NCBI GenBank assembly: GCA_017354895.1
Contig: CP071497.1
Coordinates: forward strand, 2,232,001 to 2,296,000
Length of the DNA stretch: 64,000 nt
Direction of reading: 5' to 3'
Origin: Podospora comata
Lineage: Eukaryota > Ascomycota > Sordariomycetes > Sordariales > Podosporaceae
Positions 11,353-23,972 of the stretch are shown in pieces (position 1 is the first letter of the stretch; each line of letters begins with the position of its first letter). A program made the position numbers and the translations under genes. The notes beneath the pieces were generated by a model. That model was not told where the DNA came from. It did not search any database and worked only from the letters and a program-made list of their open reading frames with translations.

Positions 11353-14300
11353 CTAAGCGCTCATCTCTCGCTCTTCCCGGATAGACGTCATTTCCATGCC
11401 GCTGCCACCGAGACCGCTGCCGCCCTCGAGCATCGGCTGGCTCTGCGGCGGTCCTCCTCCTCCGTTTTCGCTTTTGATGTCGGGGGAGGCGGATGAGGTG
11501 GCCCCGGTTTTGCTGCTGCCGTTTCCACCAGCCGTCGGGGTGGGGAACCCACTGCTGCCGTTGTCACTCGGGGTAAGCACGTTGGTGGGAGTCGCTGTCG
11601 TTGACTTGCTTCCAGGCTCGGTAGGCGGCGTGTCTGTCGTGGCTGGTTTGGTCGAGTTACTGCTGACCTCCCGCTGCAGCGGAGAGGCATGGGAGGGGGA
11701 GTTGCTCTTCTTGCTCTGCGCGTCTCCGCCACGGTTTGAGTTGCGAGGGGAAACTCTGCCAGTCTGTGCATCACGCTTGTCAGTGGTTAGCAATTTGTTG
11801 AAGCTGGGCGCTTGGTCAGGGTTTGACATACCTGTTTGGCCCATCTTAGACCGCAGCTGTTGCAGAGATCTCTCTGCCCGCTCGGTCCTCTCCGCCACTC
11901 GGGCGTGTTGCGTGTGTGGCAATTGGCACAGTCTCTAACCATGTTGCCGCCGCCCTTTCTCCTCTTACGCTTCTTCCTGTTGGACAGCAGCTGAGCCAGC
12001 TCTTCGGCTAATAAGCGGTTGACCTTTTCCATTTGTCGCAGCTCGTACTGCCAGCTGGTACATCTCGTGGTCTTGAGCTCATCAAAGATGTTGTCATCCG
12101 ATGCAAGAGCGATATCTTGAGTTCCACCTATTAGCTGACCTGCAGGTTGAGAGATAAGGGCACCCTCAGTGCTGATCGTCTTGGTGTGACCCATCACGAT
12201 GCCGGTCATTTGTTGTCCATCGTCGGATACGCTGGCCACCGACGCACCAGTCTTGCCAGCAGGAGCAATCGCGCGAGAAGAGGCCTTGAGTAGTTTCGTC
12301 TGAGCCAACAAAAATGTAGGCTTCTGACCCTCTTCGGCATCCCCAGGGTAGAAGGTCGTGTGCGCTTGCAAAACCTGGCCTCGCTTGTTCTGAATCTCGT
12401 GCTTGCAGCTGGCGATCTTGCCTCTCCTCGACTTTTCAATAGTCCGACCAAACTCCACCCGAGACTCTTTCCGCATGAGATCTTGCATGCTGGTTCCTTC
12501 GAGATCTTTGCGCTCAAGATCCAACAACGAGCGCACATTTGACGCAACGTACAAGAACATACCCGAGGTTGAGACCTTGGACCAGATCTCGCTGTCGCCG
12601 ATACCTCCATGTTGATCCAGGTTCCGTTTTGATAGCGCAAAGATTGGACGCTTTCTGCCCACCAGAATGATGCACTTGCGGCCCTTGCCCTGCTCGGAGA
12701 ACAGAGTGCCGTGGCTCTCGAACCAGGTGTAGCCGCTATTTTTCCGTCGTATCCTGAATACGATGTTGACTGGTACATTTGCCTGTGCCTCCTTGAGCTC
12801 TCGCGTAACGGGAACAATGTCTGACGGGTGGCAGATGGATGCCAGCGAGTTTCCCATCAAGTCGTTGGTGTCATACTCGAGAATCTTCTTGCACGACGGT
12901 GATAAGTAAAGGAACAGGCCCTTAAGCGAGAGCACATGCACAACGTCATCCGCATTCTCCAGCAACATCTTGTCCCATGACTGCCTGTGCCAATCTGACA
13001 CGGCCCCCTTGGGGTTGAACTGCTGCAAAAGGGAAGATACGTCATCGATGGCCAGCGTCTGGCCGTTTTCGGGCTCCCATTGCGTCGAGCTTGGAGGAGT
13101 CCAGATGTATTGGCCAATATCGCTGTGGACGTAATTGACGTGCATGGCACCCCCTGACTCCTGTCCTGATATCGCATCGGGGCACTCGACCAGGTCGATC
13201 TGAAAGCCGATAAAGTACCGTATCGTGTTGGGGTCATCCCACGGGATGGGAATCATGGTGAGGAGGTTCAGGAAGGGCTTGCCGCCCTTCCGATAGTTGA
13301 TAAGACTTTGCTGAATCTCGCGGCCTTCAGCAATGGCGTTCTTGAGCTTGAAGACGGCGTGGTTCTCGACAAACTCTCGCTTTGTGCCCGCCTCGACCTT
13401 ACCAGTGGGACTTTGGAGGAAGCGGCAGTTTTGTCCCACAATCTCGTGGCGAACGTAGCCCGTCAGGTTCTGGAAGTTATCCGACACGTAAATGATAGGG
13501 CAGTCTTGTAACTCAACGTCGCACACGACGAAAGCACAAGACATGTCCACAGCACCAATTTGAAGCTGTGCGTTTTTCCGCGTTGCCACGTACCACAGGG
13601 CCCGGAGCATGTCAAATCCGCTCTTGGAATATATGCTCTTTTCTTTGGAAGCATGTAGGCTGTCTGGGAGTGCTGGACCAACCGTGGTGGCTGGTGTTTG
13701 AGGGGTCGACACTGTCGCTACAGCACTGGGTTGGGCAGCACCCATCCCGGACAAGGTGTGACTGGTTCCTGACGCTGGCGAGCGGTAGGCTGTAGTGCCT
13801 GAAATCTCGCGTGTTAATGGCGGTGACATGCTAGGCTGGAATTGATTCATCTGAGAGTCCAACGTCAGATTATGCGGTCTCTGCTGAGGGCGATTGCCAA
13901 ATGCGTCTTCCACGCCCGACATGTCGTCGCTCGTCAAAGTCAAAGGGGTGGTACCCATTCCCATGTCCATTGAAAAGTCAGGCGTAACCGAATCCATAGT
14001 CGTGGGAGGGTACTGGTGACCGAGGCCGGGCGAGTTAAAGAGGTTGAGTGAGGCAGGGTCGGTTCCCATCGCCTCCATGTTTAGACTTGAAAAGGCCATC
14101 ATATTGCCCATAATGTCGGGTGAAAGCGAAGCGAAGTCGTTTTGGTCCGACATGGCCATGAGTCCAGGCTGTGAATAGGGGCCAGAGCTCCCTGGCATGC
14201 TCGTCGGCATAGCTCCGAACCCCGCCATTTGAGGCGAATTCATATTTCCAAACTGGAAGTCCTGGTAATGGTCCGGGCTCCCAAAATCCATCATGGACAG

Positions 14301-14537
14301 GCGGCGATCCGCATCGGTTGCGAGCATGGCGCCGCCCTGAAAAGACTGAGGTATGCTTCTCCTCCTCCGTTGAAGCTCATTATTGTTCTGACGGACAATC
14401 TCGTCCAGTGAGTCCGACACACCGGACAGGCCCGTCGTACTGATCATGCCCAGGTTCCGGCCGGCGTTTTGCTGCTGACCTCGGCGCTGAGCCTCCTCCT
14501 GGGCGAGCTGAGTCGTGTAAAAATTGTTGTTGTTCAT
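11353..14537 (-). CDS. wc-1: White Collar-1 blue-light photoreceptor and GATA transcription factor
   Basis: Two coding exons, 14537-11832 and 11763-11353, with a 68-nt intron (GTATGT donor), giving 1038 aa. The start at 14537 (MNNNNFYTTQ) matches the family N-terminus; the frame stays open upstream to 14639, but that part is a CAC/CA microsatellite in the leader. Domains: LOV near residues 325-450, containing the flavin-binding GQNCRFLQSP motif with the photoactive Cys (about 370); PAS-B near 520-640; PAS-C near 645-760; a basic nuclear signal NRKKRKRRK near 855; a GATA zinc finger near 870-900 (CANCHTRNTPEW...CNSCGLRWAKQ). The splice site falls right after AKQ and joins to TGRVSPR. In Neurospora WC-1 pairs with WC-2 to activate light genes and frq. 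Unlike N. crassa WC-1, there is no long N-terminal polyglutamine tract; the C-terminal 137 residues are Ser/Thr/Pro/Gly-rich. Confidence 0.98.
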
Positions 14538-14582
14538 GGCGACCACGTTAGAATCGTTGCGCGCGCGATGGAGTGTGCGTAT

Positions 14583-14626
14583 CTGAACGTGGTGCGTGTG
14601 GTGGTGCGTGTGTGTGCGTGTGTGTG
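14583..14626. repeat. CA/CAC microsatellite in wc-1 leader
   Basis: Imperfect GTGTGTG/GTGGTG tract on the + strand (CA/CAC on the wc-1 strand), immediately upstream of the chosen wc-1 start. In the open frame it would encode a Thr/His-rich stretch (RTHTHHHTHH), which argues it is untranslated leader. Confidence 0.75.
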
Positions 14627-15033
14627 ACCGGGAAGCCAAGTCTGTCCCTCAACAATCAGGTAACCTAGCTATCATTGCCCCATCGAAGGACAAGGCGGCC
14701 TTGACGTCTCTCTATCGGACCAGATGGGCGGCGGCATCGAACTACTGCCAAGGGAAGGGGGGGGCGGGGGGGGCGGCGGCAGCTACCGGGGAGAGTGACC
14801 CGAGGCGGTCTGGATTTGGCGTAGGGCTCCGAAACGCAAGCAACGACGATAGAGAGAGAAAAATACGGCAGTGGCGGTCTATTTGTCAACTATCAGCTCC
14901 CGGACTCCCCGACGTTCTCGTTGAGCCCAACGAGCATATGCCATCTGCGGCAGCACTATGACAGAGGGGGAAGGGGAAAAGAAACAAAAAAGCAAAGTTG
15001 GCAGTGATGGTGGAGGAGTATGCGGACGGTAGA

Positions 15034-15039
15034 GATCGA
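15034..15039. promoter_or_regulatory. Candidate White Collar complex site (GATCGA)
   Basis: GATCGA, the reported Neurospora White Collar complex binding core, lies about 500 nt upstream of the wc-1 start. A single six-base match is weak evidence. Confidence 0.3.
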
Positions 15040-15974
15040 ACGTTACACACCCGTTTTCGAGATGCCCAAAGCAGGGTTTAGGTATAGAGACAGGGACAAG
15101 GAGAGGATGCGGACGAGAATGGGAAATGCTGGGTTAAGGTAAGGTAATTCGACGTGGAGACAGACAGACAGAAGCAGATGGACGATGTCGTCCGAGGTTT
15201 GGCGCCGTTGTTGCTGCTGGTTGCGTGTGAAAGCGGTCCGCCGGGGCGTTGGTGCCAGGTCCCACGACACGCGAGACGAGGCAGCTATTCGACGGCGAGA
15301 GTGTGCGATGCAGATGGGCGGGCGGCGGCAGGCGGACGAGGACGTCGGACGTCGTCGGGATGCGGTTGATGATAAAGGTGCAGTAGTGAGTGGAAAGTTG
15401 ACTCTTTGCAGCGCACAACGGGGTTAGAGTCCCCGGATGTTCCTCCCCCCCGGTTCCCGTCCTTCCTTAAACCCACCCGCTGGCAGCATTCCTAAGCGGG
15501 CAGAGCGGGGCCACCCAGGGCACACCGGCGGCCGTGGAGATTCACAAGTCCCCGTCCGAGCCCAATCAGACCATTCAGATGCTGCCCAGAGAGAGGGGAT
15601 AACTGGAGAACACGCCACTCAAACCCCCTTACGTAAGCCTGCCGGAGAGACACCCCACTCTTGTGTAGCCCACGTCTCAAGGGCTTCATTGGCTGAATGA
15701 AACAATGGATGCGCTTTTCAGAGTTGCTGATGGAAGATGCTCAGCATTTCCATCCATCATCCCATTCCCCGGCATATGTAATGCCAGTCCCCCATAGGTC
15801 ATAGGTCCCCATGCTCGGTCTCCGGCTCCCCGCGCCGCAGCAGACAATGCCATGCCGCTGTGGCAAATGCCATCCCAATGATCCCCATCCCAATCTGTCA
15901 TCTCACATTTCTCCATCATCCCAAGCCACACGCCCATACCCATCCGGCCCATGATCCGTCCATATGTCGGCAGT

Positions 15975-15990
15975 TCGATTGATCTAGATC
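15975..15990. promoter_or_regulatory. Candidate light-response element (clustered GATC/ATCGA)
   Basis: TCGATTGATCTAGATC holds an inverted ATCGA and two GATC cores six bases apart, resembling paired GATNC light-response elements. It sits about 1.45 kb upstream of wc-1. Function is inferred only. Confidence 0.25.
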
Positions 15991-16582
15991 CATTGCCGCC
16001 ACTCTTCAAAACTGTCTCTCTCGCTTTCTCTCGGCCGGGATGCAATCTGACCTACACAATTCCCGTGTCAGCTTCCATGTCCGGCGTTGGCGAACCCCTA
16101 TTGTGTCCACTTCGAGCCCGATGACGTGTGAAGTCATACAAAGCCGTTCGACCCTGCCAAGGCATTGCGGACTGAGAAGGACCCTTCATCACTTGCTCTG
16201 CTGGGACTCTGCCTGTTGGCCGAGAGACATGTGCATATACGATTACGCCCAAAGGGACCTAGAAATATATAACTGTTTTTTTTGTTCGCTTCATGTTGAT
16301 TCGCTCTGAGACATGTCGAAGCGGAAGCTTTACCTGGCTAATATGACATGTAACTCGTACACGCCAATGACCGATCGGACGAACAAACATGGTATCATGC
16401 CCGTGAACTCCAAAAACTTCCTCCTCCGTCCCTGCCCTTTTTCTCAATCCCAACTATCCGACCCTCTCCTTCAGGGTCCCAAACTCCTATCCGCGGCCTG
16501 CCCTTACACGCGTGTCTTTGCCAAAGGACAGCTTCACTCGCAGGTACTGAGGTATCGCGTCCATCACTACCGGGCTTGGGAA

Positions 16583-19500
16583 CTAACCGAAATGGGCGCG
16601 GATGGTTTGCTGAGCCTCGGGTGAGAACTGAGAGAGCAGTGGTGATGGGTCAGTGCCGGTGCCCTCCAAGAGAAGCTTGGTCGCTGCCACTACACGAGCC
16701 GCATTCTGCCCGCTCAGCGTCTCTCCCTCGAGAGCCTGTGCAACGTAGACGAAAATCTGTGCGGCCCGCCCGGGCGCGGCGATGGAAGCATGTTGCCTAC
16801 AGGAAGCTGTTAGTCCAGAGTACCTTGTGAATCACATGACTCATGGGAAAAGCGGTAACTTACTTGCTAATCAAGTCGGCGAGATAGAGATAACCATATG
16901 GCGCTGCTTCCTCGTCGTTGCAGATGGGGAGGTAATTTATCCACTGATCAATGATTTGGTTGGCGTTTGGCACTGCTGAGGCGTTGTAGTGCAGGATCTT
17001 CGCAATGGCAGCGCATGCGTTCTCGGTGGCGTAGACATTGTCTTCGTTCCGCGCATCAGGGACCTGCATGAGCTGGAACAAGTACTGCAGTGTTCCGGCC
17101 AGGAACGTGGCCCACTGCTCACCACCATGACGAGCAGCCACACCGATGCCATAAGCCGCAGCCTGGCGGATAGCCGGCGAGGGGTCCTGGCAACCACGCA
17201 CGAGCGCCTCGCTAATCATAGTAGCATAGTTGCCACTGCGGGCACCGCAGTACTCAAGGACGTCGTCCATGATGCAAAGGCCCCATTGACGCTGCGTTGA
17301 GTCATCCGACTTGAGGAAACCTTGATATGTGTCGGCGAGACGCTCAAAGTAGGGGAGGAAGCTCTCGCCGTGGTGCTTGAAGACGCAGTGGAAGGCCTTG
17401 TTCATATCCGAGAGAAGAGTCTGGTCGTCCTCGATGGCCATCAAGAGTTCCTCAGCGTCATCCTCGGCATCGTCAGTACCACCAGCGCGGTGCTCCTCTT
17501 CGCGCTGAGCAACACGGTCCTTGTAGTCATCAAGGGTGGAAGTGACTGAATCGATAAACTTGCCCATGCGCTCAGGGCTAAGGCAGGGCCCACCGATAAC
17601 CTCGACAGACTCGTAAAAGCACTGATACATCTCCGCCAAGGTATCGACAGCGGGCTCAGCGGAAAGAACTTCAAGGAGCTTGTCAATGGTCTTGTCCCAC
17701 AAAAGCCTGAGCTGGTCCGAAGCGGGTCCATAGGCTTTCTGGACGCAGCTCAGAAGCTGTGGCACGAGCTTGGCAGAAACATATCTGACAGGATCATGGA
17801 AGAAGAATGCCAGGCCGGGGAGAGCGATGTTCTCCATGATCTGATCGGCATAGGGCGCAAACTCATCCTCAAGAACCTGGGCGTAAACAACCAGGAGCTC
17901 AATGGCCATATGTTTGTCCTCCATCGAGCTAGTTCTGATTCCAATCGTCTTTCCACGAAGAGGTACCAGCTCCCAGCCCTCTTCTTGCTGGAACTTCTCA
18001 ACCTGATCCTCGTCGTCGAGAAGCTGAATGTCAGCTTTGGCGCTGGCCATCTCGAGAAGAGGAGGCATGACCTTGGGCAGACAAGGGAGGAAATTTTTGC
18101 CCATGACGCGGCACATTCTACCCCAGCAGTGCATAAGATACTGGGCCTGAGGGTCATCGGCCTCGGTAACATTGTCCTGGATGGATCCGAGAAGTTGGAC
18201 AAGCATGGTGGCGTCGTTGCCCAAGCGCTGCTGGCCAACAGCGAGAGCAATGAGAGTCGCGCACTCCATGGCCTTTGCGCGAAGGAGGCGGTACTCCTTG
18301 TCGTTCTCGCGCTGCAATACGCTAACCAACATGGGCATCAGAGTATCGTAATATCTGGCAAACGCCTGCTCGGCCGCGTCGGCAATAGTGGCGATGGTCG
18401 AGAGTGCTTGCTCCTGCACGTACCGCTTCTCGTTCTGGAGGAGCTCATAGAGCTTGGTGAGGAGGCCGTCCAGGTACGGCTCCAAGACGCTCTTCTCGGC
18501 CTCTTCGCAAAAGTTGACCAAAGCGGCCGCAGCGTGCGACTTGACTCTAGCCTCGGGCGAGTCCAAGACTGGCACGATAGCGGTCAGAACAACATCGTAA
18601 AATTCCTGTTGCATCTTTGGCGCAAAGTCAGTGCTCATCTGGCCCAGAGCATTGCACCCGGCCCATCGGACACGAGGATGGGGGTCCTTCAGGGCCGGAA
18701 CAACGAGCTTCAAAACCTGCTCGAGTTCCCCAATCATCTGGTCGCGACAGCCTTCCGAGATGGCAGAAATAGCCATGAGAGCCGCGTGCCTGTCCCTCCA
18801 AGCAGGGGACTGCATCATGCGTGGGAGCCAGGCAAAGGTGGGCTGCAATACGACCATGCCTCCCATCTTGTTCGCCAAGCGGTCCATGCAGTGCTCTCCA
18901 GCTACATGGTTGTTGTCACTTTCCTGGTCTTCAAGATCGTCGGCCCCAAGCCAATCAGCAGCATCATCGTCATCCTCGCCAATGTCGGTCATCAAACTGA
19001 GGCACTGAGTGATCATATCCTCGGTGTACTTGGGATCTTTTCTGCACATGGATGGGGCGTAATCAGCGAAAGTAGCCATGAGCTCCAAAGCATTCTGTCT
19101 GCAAAGGTCACTAAGCTCCTTGTCTTGGATCACGGCGATGGAGAATTGGACGAGTCCGCTGAAGTTTGGCTTGAACATCTTGGGCGAGCTTTCGGCGAGG
19201 TCGATGAGGGCCACCAAACCTTTGCTCAAGTCGTCGGAATCTTGAGCTTGCTTGATTGGTGGCAGAATGTTGAGAATTTCGGGAAGGAGACCAAAGTACT
19301 TGGCCTGGTTCTTCCTGCTGAGGTTGCGGAAGAAGGAAGCGAAGGCCTCCATGGCGGCAAGGCGAACCTATTCATGTCAGTACAACAAAGCCTCAACTAT
19401 TTTCCAAACAGGACTTTCATACTGAAACTGATTCGTCCTTGAAGGCCTGGGCGAACACGCCAGCTACTTGCTCCTCATGCTGTCTCTCAATAATGCCGGG

Positions 19501-20124
19501 GGTAGTTGTGAACACTCGGAAGGCAGTTTCGCGCTTGCCAGCATCAGGGGCCTGGCTGAGCTGAAAGAGCACCTGCAGCAGGTCTGGCCAGGAATCGTCT
19601 GCAAGCACGTTAGTGGTGGCGCAATTCAGGAGGAAAAGCAGGTCTAGACGAACTGCTATCGTAGTACTGTCTGGCAATCTCGGCAACCGCGTCACTGATC
19701 TTGTTCCGGACGTTCTTATCTGTCTCGGCAAGCAATGTCTTCAGAAGCTCGTTGCGGATGGCCTGGCAAGACACGGTTCCCAGGGAGATGAAGAGGTCAA
19801 CATTTTCGGAGCTTGGTGTTTTGCGAGTCTTGGATGCTATGCGACGGAAGATGACAGCTGCAAATGTGCGAACCTAGGAAACAAGATATCAGCATGATGG
19901 CGTTGGTTCACAGGCAAACCAGAGAGGACGAGACGTACCGAGACATCAGGGGAGCTGCTGATCTGCTCGGCCAAGCCCATTAATAGGTATTCTGGCCGCT
20001 GGCTTGTCCACTGATTCTGCAGAACCTCCTCGGCTTGTGAGCGGACAATATTGTCTGATGACTGAAGCTGCTGGAGTAGCTGGCCCAGTTGGGCGCTAAC
20101 ATCTGCGGGCAGAACAGAAGACAT
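16583..20124 (-). CDS. Importin beta, Kap121/Pse1 (importin-5) type karyopherin
   Basis: Five exons: 20124-19939, 19873-19654, 19598-19423, 19367-16864 and 16796-16583, total 3300 nt, 1099 aa, close to yeast Kap121 (1089). Introns are 65, 55, 55, 55 and 67 nt. The last exon is short, starts KQHASIAAPGRAAQIFVYVA and ends QQTIRAHFG; without it the long ORF would stop early at LADLISK. The protein is a helical HEAT-repeat solenoid throughout, with an acidic loop near 330 (DIGEDDDDAADWLGADDLED). Recognisable family segments are RPEYLLMGLAEQ at the N-terminus and HPRVRWAGCNALGQMSTDFAP in the middle. Kap121 imports ribosomal proteins, histones and transcription factors through nuclear pores in a Ran-GTP-dependent manner. 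It lies tail-to-head behind wc-1 on the same strand. Confidence 0.96.
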
Positions 20125-21954
20125 GATGTTGTCTGAATTTAAGTTGTATGAGCTGAGAGGCGCTCAAGGGGCCTGCCGATGCCGTCGTGCTCCAAAGTGG
20201 ACGTCGTCTGTTTTAGTCAGGACAAAACCAAACTGAGACGTCGAGTGAGCTTTGGGCTCCGGATATGGAAGGACGCGTCGGCGGGATCGTCGCTACCTGG
20301 GGAGGAGGGGGGGCGCTAGGTTGGTCGTCTGGAATGTCGAGGGCGAGATGCTCTGTGGGAGACGCGTCGGGAGTGAAAAAGCGCGGCGGCTTGTTTAAGT
20401 GGGTAAATGTTGTTGACTATCTGGACGAGTCGTCGTGAGAGGGGGGTTTTGGTCTGTGAAGTGGGAGGGAGAGGGGAGTGCGACGATGGTCAATAATTTT
20501 TTGATTGGGTCAGGGCTGTTGAGGAGTGGGGGAGGGGCAGTCGAGACAGCTGGCGGAGGGGAAATTTGGTGTTCGTGCAGTGCTAGCGGGTCCCGCAGTT
20601 CTATTCAGACAGAATCTCCCAGGTAGTCTAATTTGTCTTGACAAGAGAGGATGATGGTCGAATGCAATATGTGAAGAGAGGATTAATTTTGTGTTTGCAA
20701 AGCAAGGGAAAAAAGCACAAGCAACAGAGGGTTTTGAATGTTCACAAGCTTTAGTCCCGGGTGTGGCTTGTGTGTGTGGTTGTGGTAACAACCTTTGGTG
20801 TGGCTGAATGAAGGCGAAACTGAAATATGGTCGTCTGAGTGTGAACACGAGCAAATTGCGTGAACGCCTATCTCTCAACAACTGATGCCTGGCCAGCAGA
20901 AAAGATAAATATCTCTCCCGACGTGGCTTGTGTGTAGAAATCTGAAAATTTCATTCATCTCACTTCCATGGCTTAAAGTATGATAGGGCTGAGATTATAG
21001 GCCGGCTAGGCAGGTTGGTCACTTGTCACTCACTGCCCTTGCTTGAACTTTATGGTTGGGTGACAACGCATCCATCTCGTTCCTGACATCCAATTCCATG
21101 GATGCCAGCTGTCAGCTTTTCCATTTGCAGTGCACGCCACCCAAACCACCAACGCCCTCCGGTTACTTTTAGTTTTCACCTCCAGCTTCACAAAGGAAAC
21201 ATTTCCCACGATGATATCGGGAGCTCTATTAGGTGGTGTCATTGGTGGGTGGGGCATATCTATCACCAACATAGTGTAGAGAGGAGTGTGCGATCTGCAT
21301 GAGGTACAATCGGGACGATATGCCTGTATTTTGCATCCCAGACTTTGAACATGTTTACTCTCTCTGGAGATACTAGAGCAACCGTTGCAACGATCCGGTG
21401 AACATGTCGATGGTACCGCCGGCGTCAAAGACAACCGTCAAGCTGGGCTGTTGGGCCAAGCGGCGATAACAGCGAAAGGTGATCCGATAAGAAATATTGC
21501 GGGGTTGTAGGGTCATCAGGCCAGGGCTGGCCTGACATTCACAACAGGATATCTGGAACAGAGGAGGTGATGCCGGAATATACAGAAACCCTAGCACAGC
21601 CTCCAAATATCGCCAGTTGTCTCTGAAAAGTATCCAGGTTGTCCAGCCAGGAGTCACCGCGTTGCTCCCCTCTGCTGCAGCATGGATCTGTTTATGATTC
21701 TGATGCTGACCCCGCATCGCCCTGGAGCTCCGTCATAGCACCCGTGCCACCCTTGTTCAAAGCGACCACCTCAACAGACAGTCAGAGACAACAACTACTC
21801 ATTGTTCCTCTCCTTGACCACCCAACGGTGACCTGACCTGACCTACAGCTCCAACACAACTCTGAATCCCAAACTTTGGCGTCTCAAATGAGCCCACCGT
21901 CGACTCTTACATAAACCGAATCCTATCGAGAACTATCATCAGCTACCATCCACC
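20125..21954. other. Divergent intergenic region, importin and Sds23-like genes
   Basis: 1.8 kb between two divergently transcribed genes, so it must hold both promoters. No credible ORF; 21030-21434 (-) and 21373-21717 (-) are chance frames. The 120 nt before 21955 are C/A-rich leader-like sequence. Confidence 0.6.
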
Positions 21955-23629
21955 ATGGACATCCCGGGTGCTCAAGAGAGCGCTGCCAACAGCTCCAACA
22001 GCTCACTAGGCGCAACTCTCTCGACTTCCCAGACTGAGCGCAACAAATCTGGCCATATTGCTGCTCATAGACAGAGCTTTGCCGAGGACCAGAGACGCCC
22101 TCCTCCTTCCCCTCGCAGCCATCGACACCCATCTCTCACCCAACAAGCCGTCCAAGAGCTTATGAACCACCCCCCAATCAACCGACACGCCAATCCCCAG
22201 TATGCCGGTAGGAACTGGCAGGAAATTGCAGTCGGGGAATTGGCTGTGGCAGATGATGTGAAGTGGACCGATCTTGACGAGAGTGTTCAGGATGCCACGC
22301 TGGTATGTTTCTTAGCTACTTACTCCAATGCGACCCGGCTACTCCATGCTGATCCCTCACCTCTCGGTAGGCACTCCTCAAAAACCATCCAACCAATGCG
22401 GTCCTTGTACGAGAGACCCCCACATCAAAACGAGCCATCTCCACGTTTGACTACAGCGATCTGAACGCCTACTTATTGGTGGTGGTCGGGCTTGCGAAAC
22501 CTGAGGAGGAGCAGATCGAGCTATACGACCACATCGTGAAGAGTGCCCAGGCCCAGACACCTGTAGCGCTCCGGGAGATCCAGCCTATTCTGAAGAAGAA
22601 CGAACTGGTAGCTTTGCCGGCCGAGGCAACTTTGGACGTGGCTGTGGAGGCTTTCGGAAGCGGCATCCATCGGTTACTGATTACCAACAGCGCTGGAGAG
22701 GTTATTGGAATTCTGAGCCAGCTCCGTCTGCTCGAGTTCTTCTGGAAGGAAGCGGTCAATTTTCCTGTTATTGACCGTCTGTACGGGAGCGTGCTGCGAG
22801 ATCTTCAGATTGGTAGCACTCAGATCATCGCTGTCAAGTAAGTCGTCGTCGCATCACTTGCTAAGTTCCTGTTCCGGTTATCGGGCTAACTTGGGATCCT
22901 AGTGCCGATGGGCCTCTCGCTGATGCCCTTCTGTTGATGCACAACGAGGGCCTGACTTCGGTTGCAGTGGTCGATCAAGGCCTCAACGTGCTCGGGAATA
23001 TTTCAACAGCAGATCTGAGGCTTTTGACCACTACGAACAACCTGCCCCTTCTCAAGCGCTCGTGCATGCACTTCATCAGCGTTATCCTCAACGAGCGTGG
23101 CGTCGAACATGGCCGTGATTCTTTCCCGGTTTTTTACGTCAATCCTTACTCCACACTTGCGCACACAGTGGCCAAGCTCGTTGCGACAAGATCTCACCGG
23201 ATGTGGGTTGTTGAGACGGCTTCACCTTCCCCTAGTGCTCCCGCTACACCGTTGCTCCAGCCAGTTCAGCTGGGAGTTACGGCTGCAACGGCTCCTCCAC
23301 CTACGTCAGTCACCGGTGTTGGGTCGTCATCAAGCCCTGGCCCACAACCAACTGTTCTTGTTTCTTCGCAAACCCCCTCAGCGCCCCAATCGCCGCTGCC
23401 AGGACAGTCATTCTCTTCGGTGCCTTCTGCCAGCTTGCCTGGGGCACATGTTTCTGGGAGGTTGTCCGGGGTTGTCTCGCTGACAGATGTGCTGAATCTC
23501 TTTGCCAAATCGAGCGGCCTTCGGCCTTCGGATCCCTCGGAACAGAGGGCTCGGAGAAGACGGAGCTCGAGTGCATCTGTCCGGCCAAGTTTGGATGCGG
23601 GGAGAGGAAGCGTTGACTTTAGGAGGTAG
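21955..23629 (+). CDS. Sds23/Moc1-family CBS-domain protein
   Basis: Three exons: 21955-22302, 22371-22837 and 22903-23629 (1542 nt, 513 aa), introns of 68 and 65 nt with GTATGT and GTAAGT donors. The N-terminal 75 residues are disordered and Ser/Pro/Arg-rich. Then come four CBS-type repeats: [12 protein letters not shown] (about 85), [30 protein letters not shown] (about 190), the [21 protein letters not shown] block (about 275), and the final [19 protein letters not shown] (about 460). A Pro/Ser/Thr-rich insertion of some 75 residues splits the last repeat pair. The Sds23 family (Sds23/Sds24 in budding yeast, Sds23/Moc1 in fission yeast) inhibits PP2A-type phosphatases and links nutrient status to mitotic entry and cell separation. 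The C-terminus is basic (RARRRRSSS). Confidence 0.92.
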
Positions 23630-23972
23630 TACATCTTTTATGGCTGAAGCACGGAAAATCCTGTCATTACTCAGCACGAGCCGCTCTCCTTTATGGTTGC
23701 ATTGTGTTGGGAGGGGAAGAGAGTGGCATTTGCCTTTTTTGGAGGAAGAAAGGAGGGCATCATGACAGAATTCCTAATTATGCGAATCACACAAGTTTCA
23801 TACTGTTCCTGGGAACGATGGTGAAAACAGACAGACCTATGATGATGATGACGGCATGGGCGGGACTCATCTTGATAGCACAGAATCAATTGATATTAGA
23901 AGTTGGAAATAAAAAAACCTCATGAGTTTGTACTATACTAAAAACTTGGTGTCTCGAACCATTTTCGTCTCT
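23630..23972. other. Convergent 3' intergenic region
   Basis: 343 nt between the stops of the Sds23-like gene and the formamidase gene. AATAAA-like signals occur near 23907-23913. Nothing else seen. Confidence 0.6.

Larger units (their letters stand above)
14538..16582. other. wc-1 promoter and leader; 3' region of importin gene
   Basis: About 2 kb between the wc-1 start and the importin stop. No credible gene. It contains a CA/CAC microsatellite just before the wc-1 start, G-rich tracts at 14755-14780, and GATC-type motifs listed separately. The short ORFs here would be upstream ORFs or chance. Confidence 0.6.

Noticed and set aside
14538-14639. 34-codon N-terminal extension of WC-1
   Set aside because: Encoded by a CA/CAC microsatellite; the family N-terminus begins at MNNN.
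17796-19442. 548-codon plus-strand ORF
   Set aside because: Exact antisense shadow of the Kap121-type importin exon; no domain, and it crosses real introns of the opposite gene.
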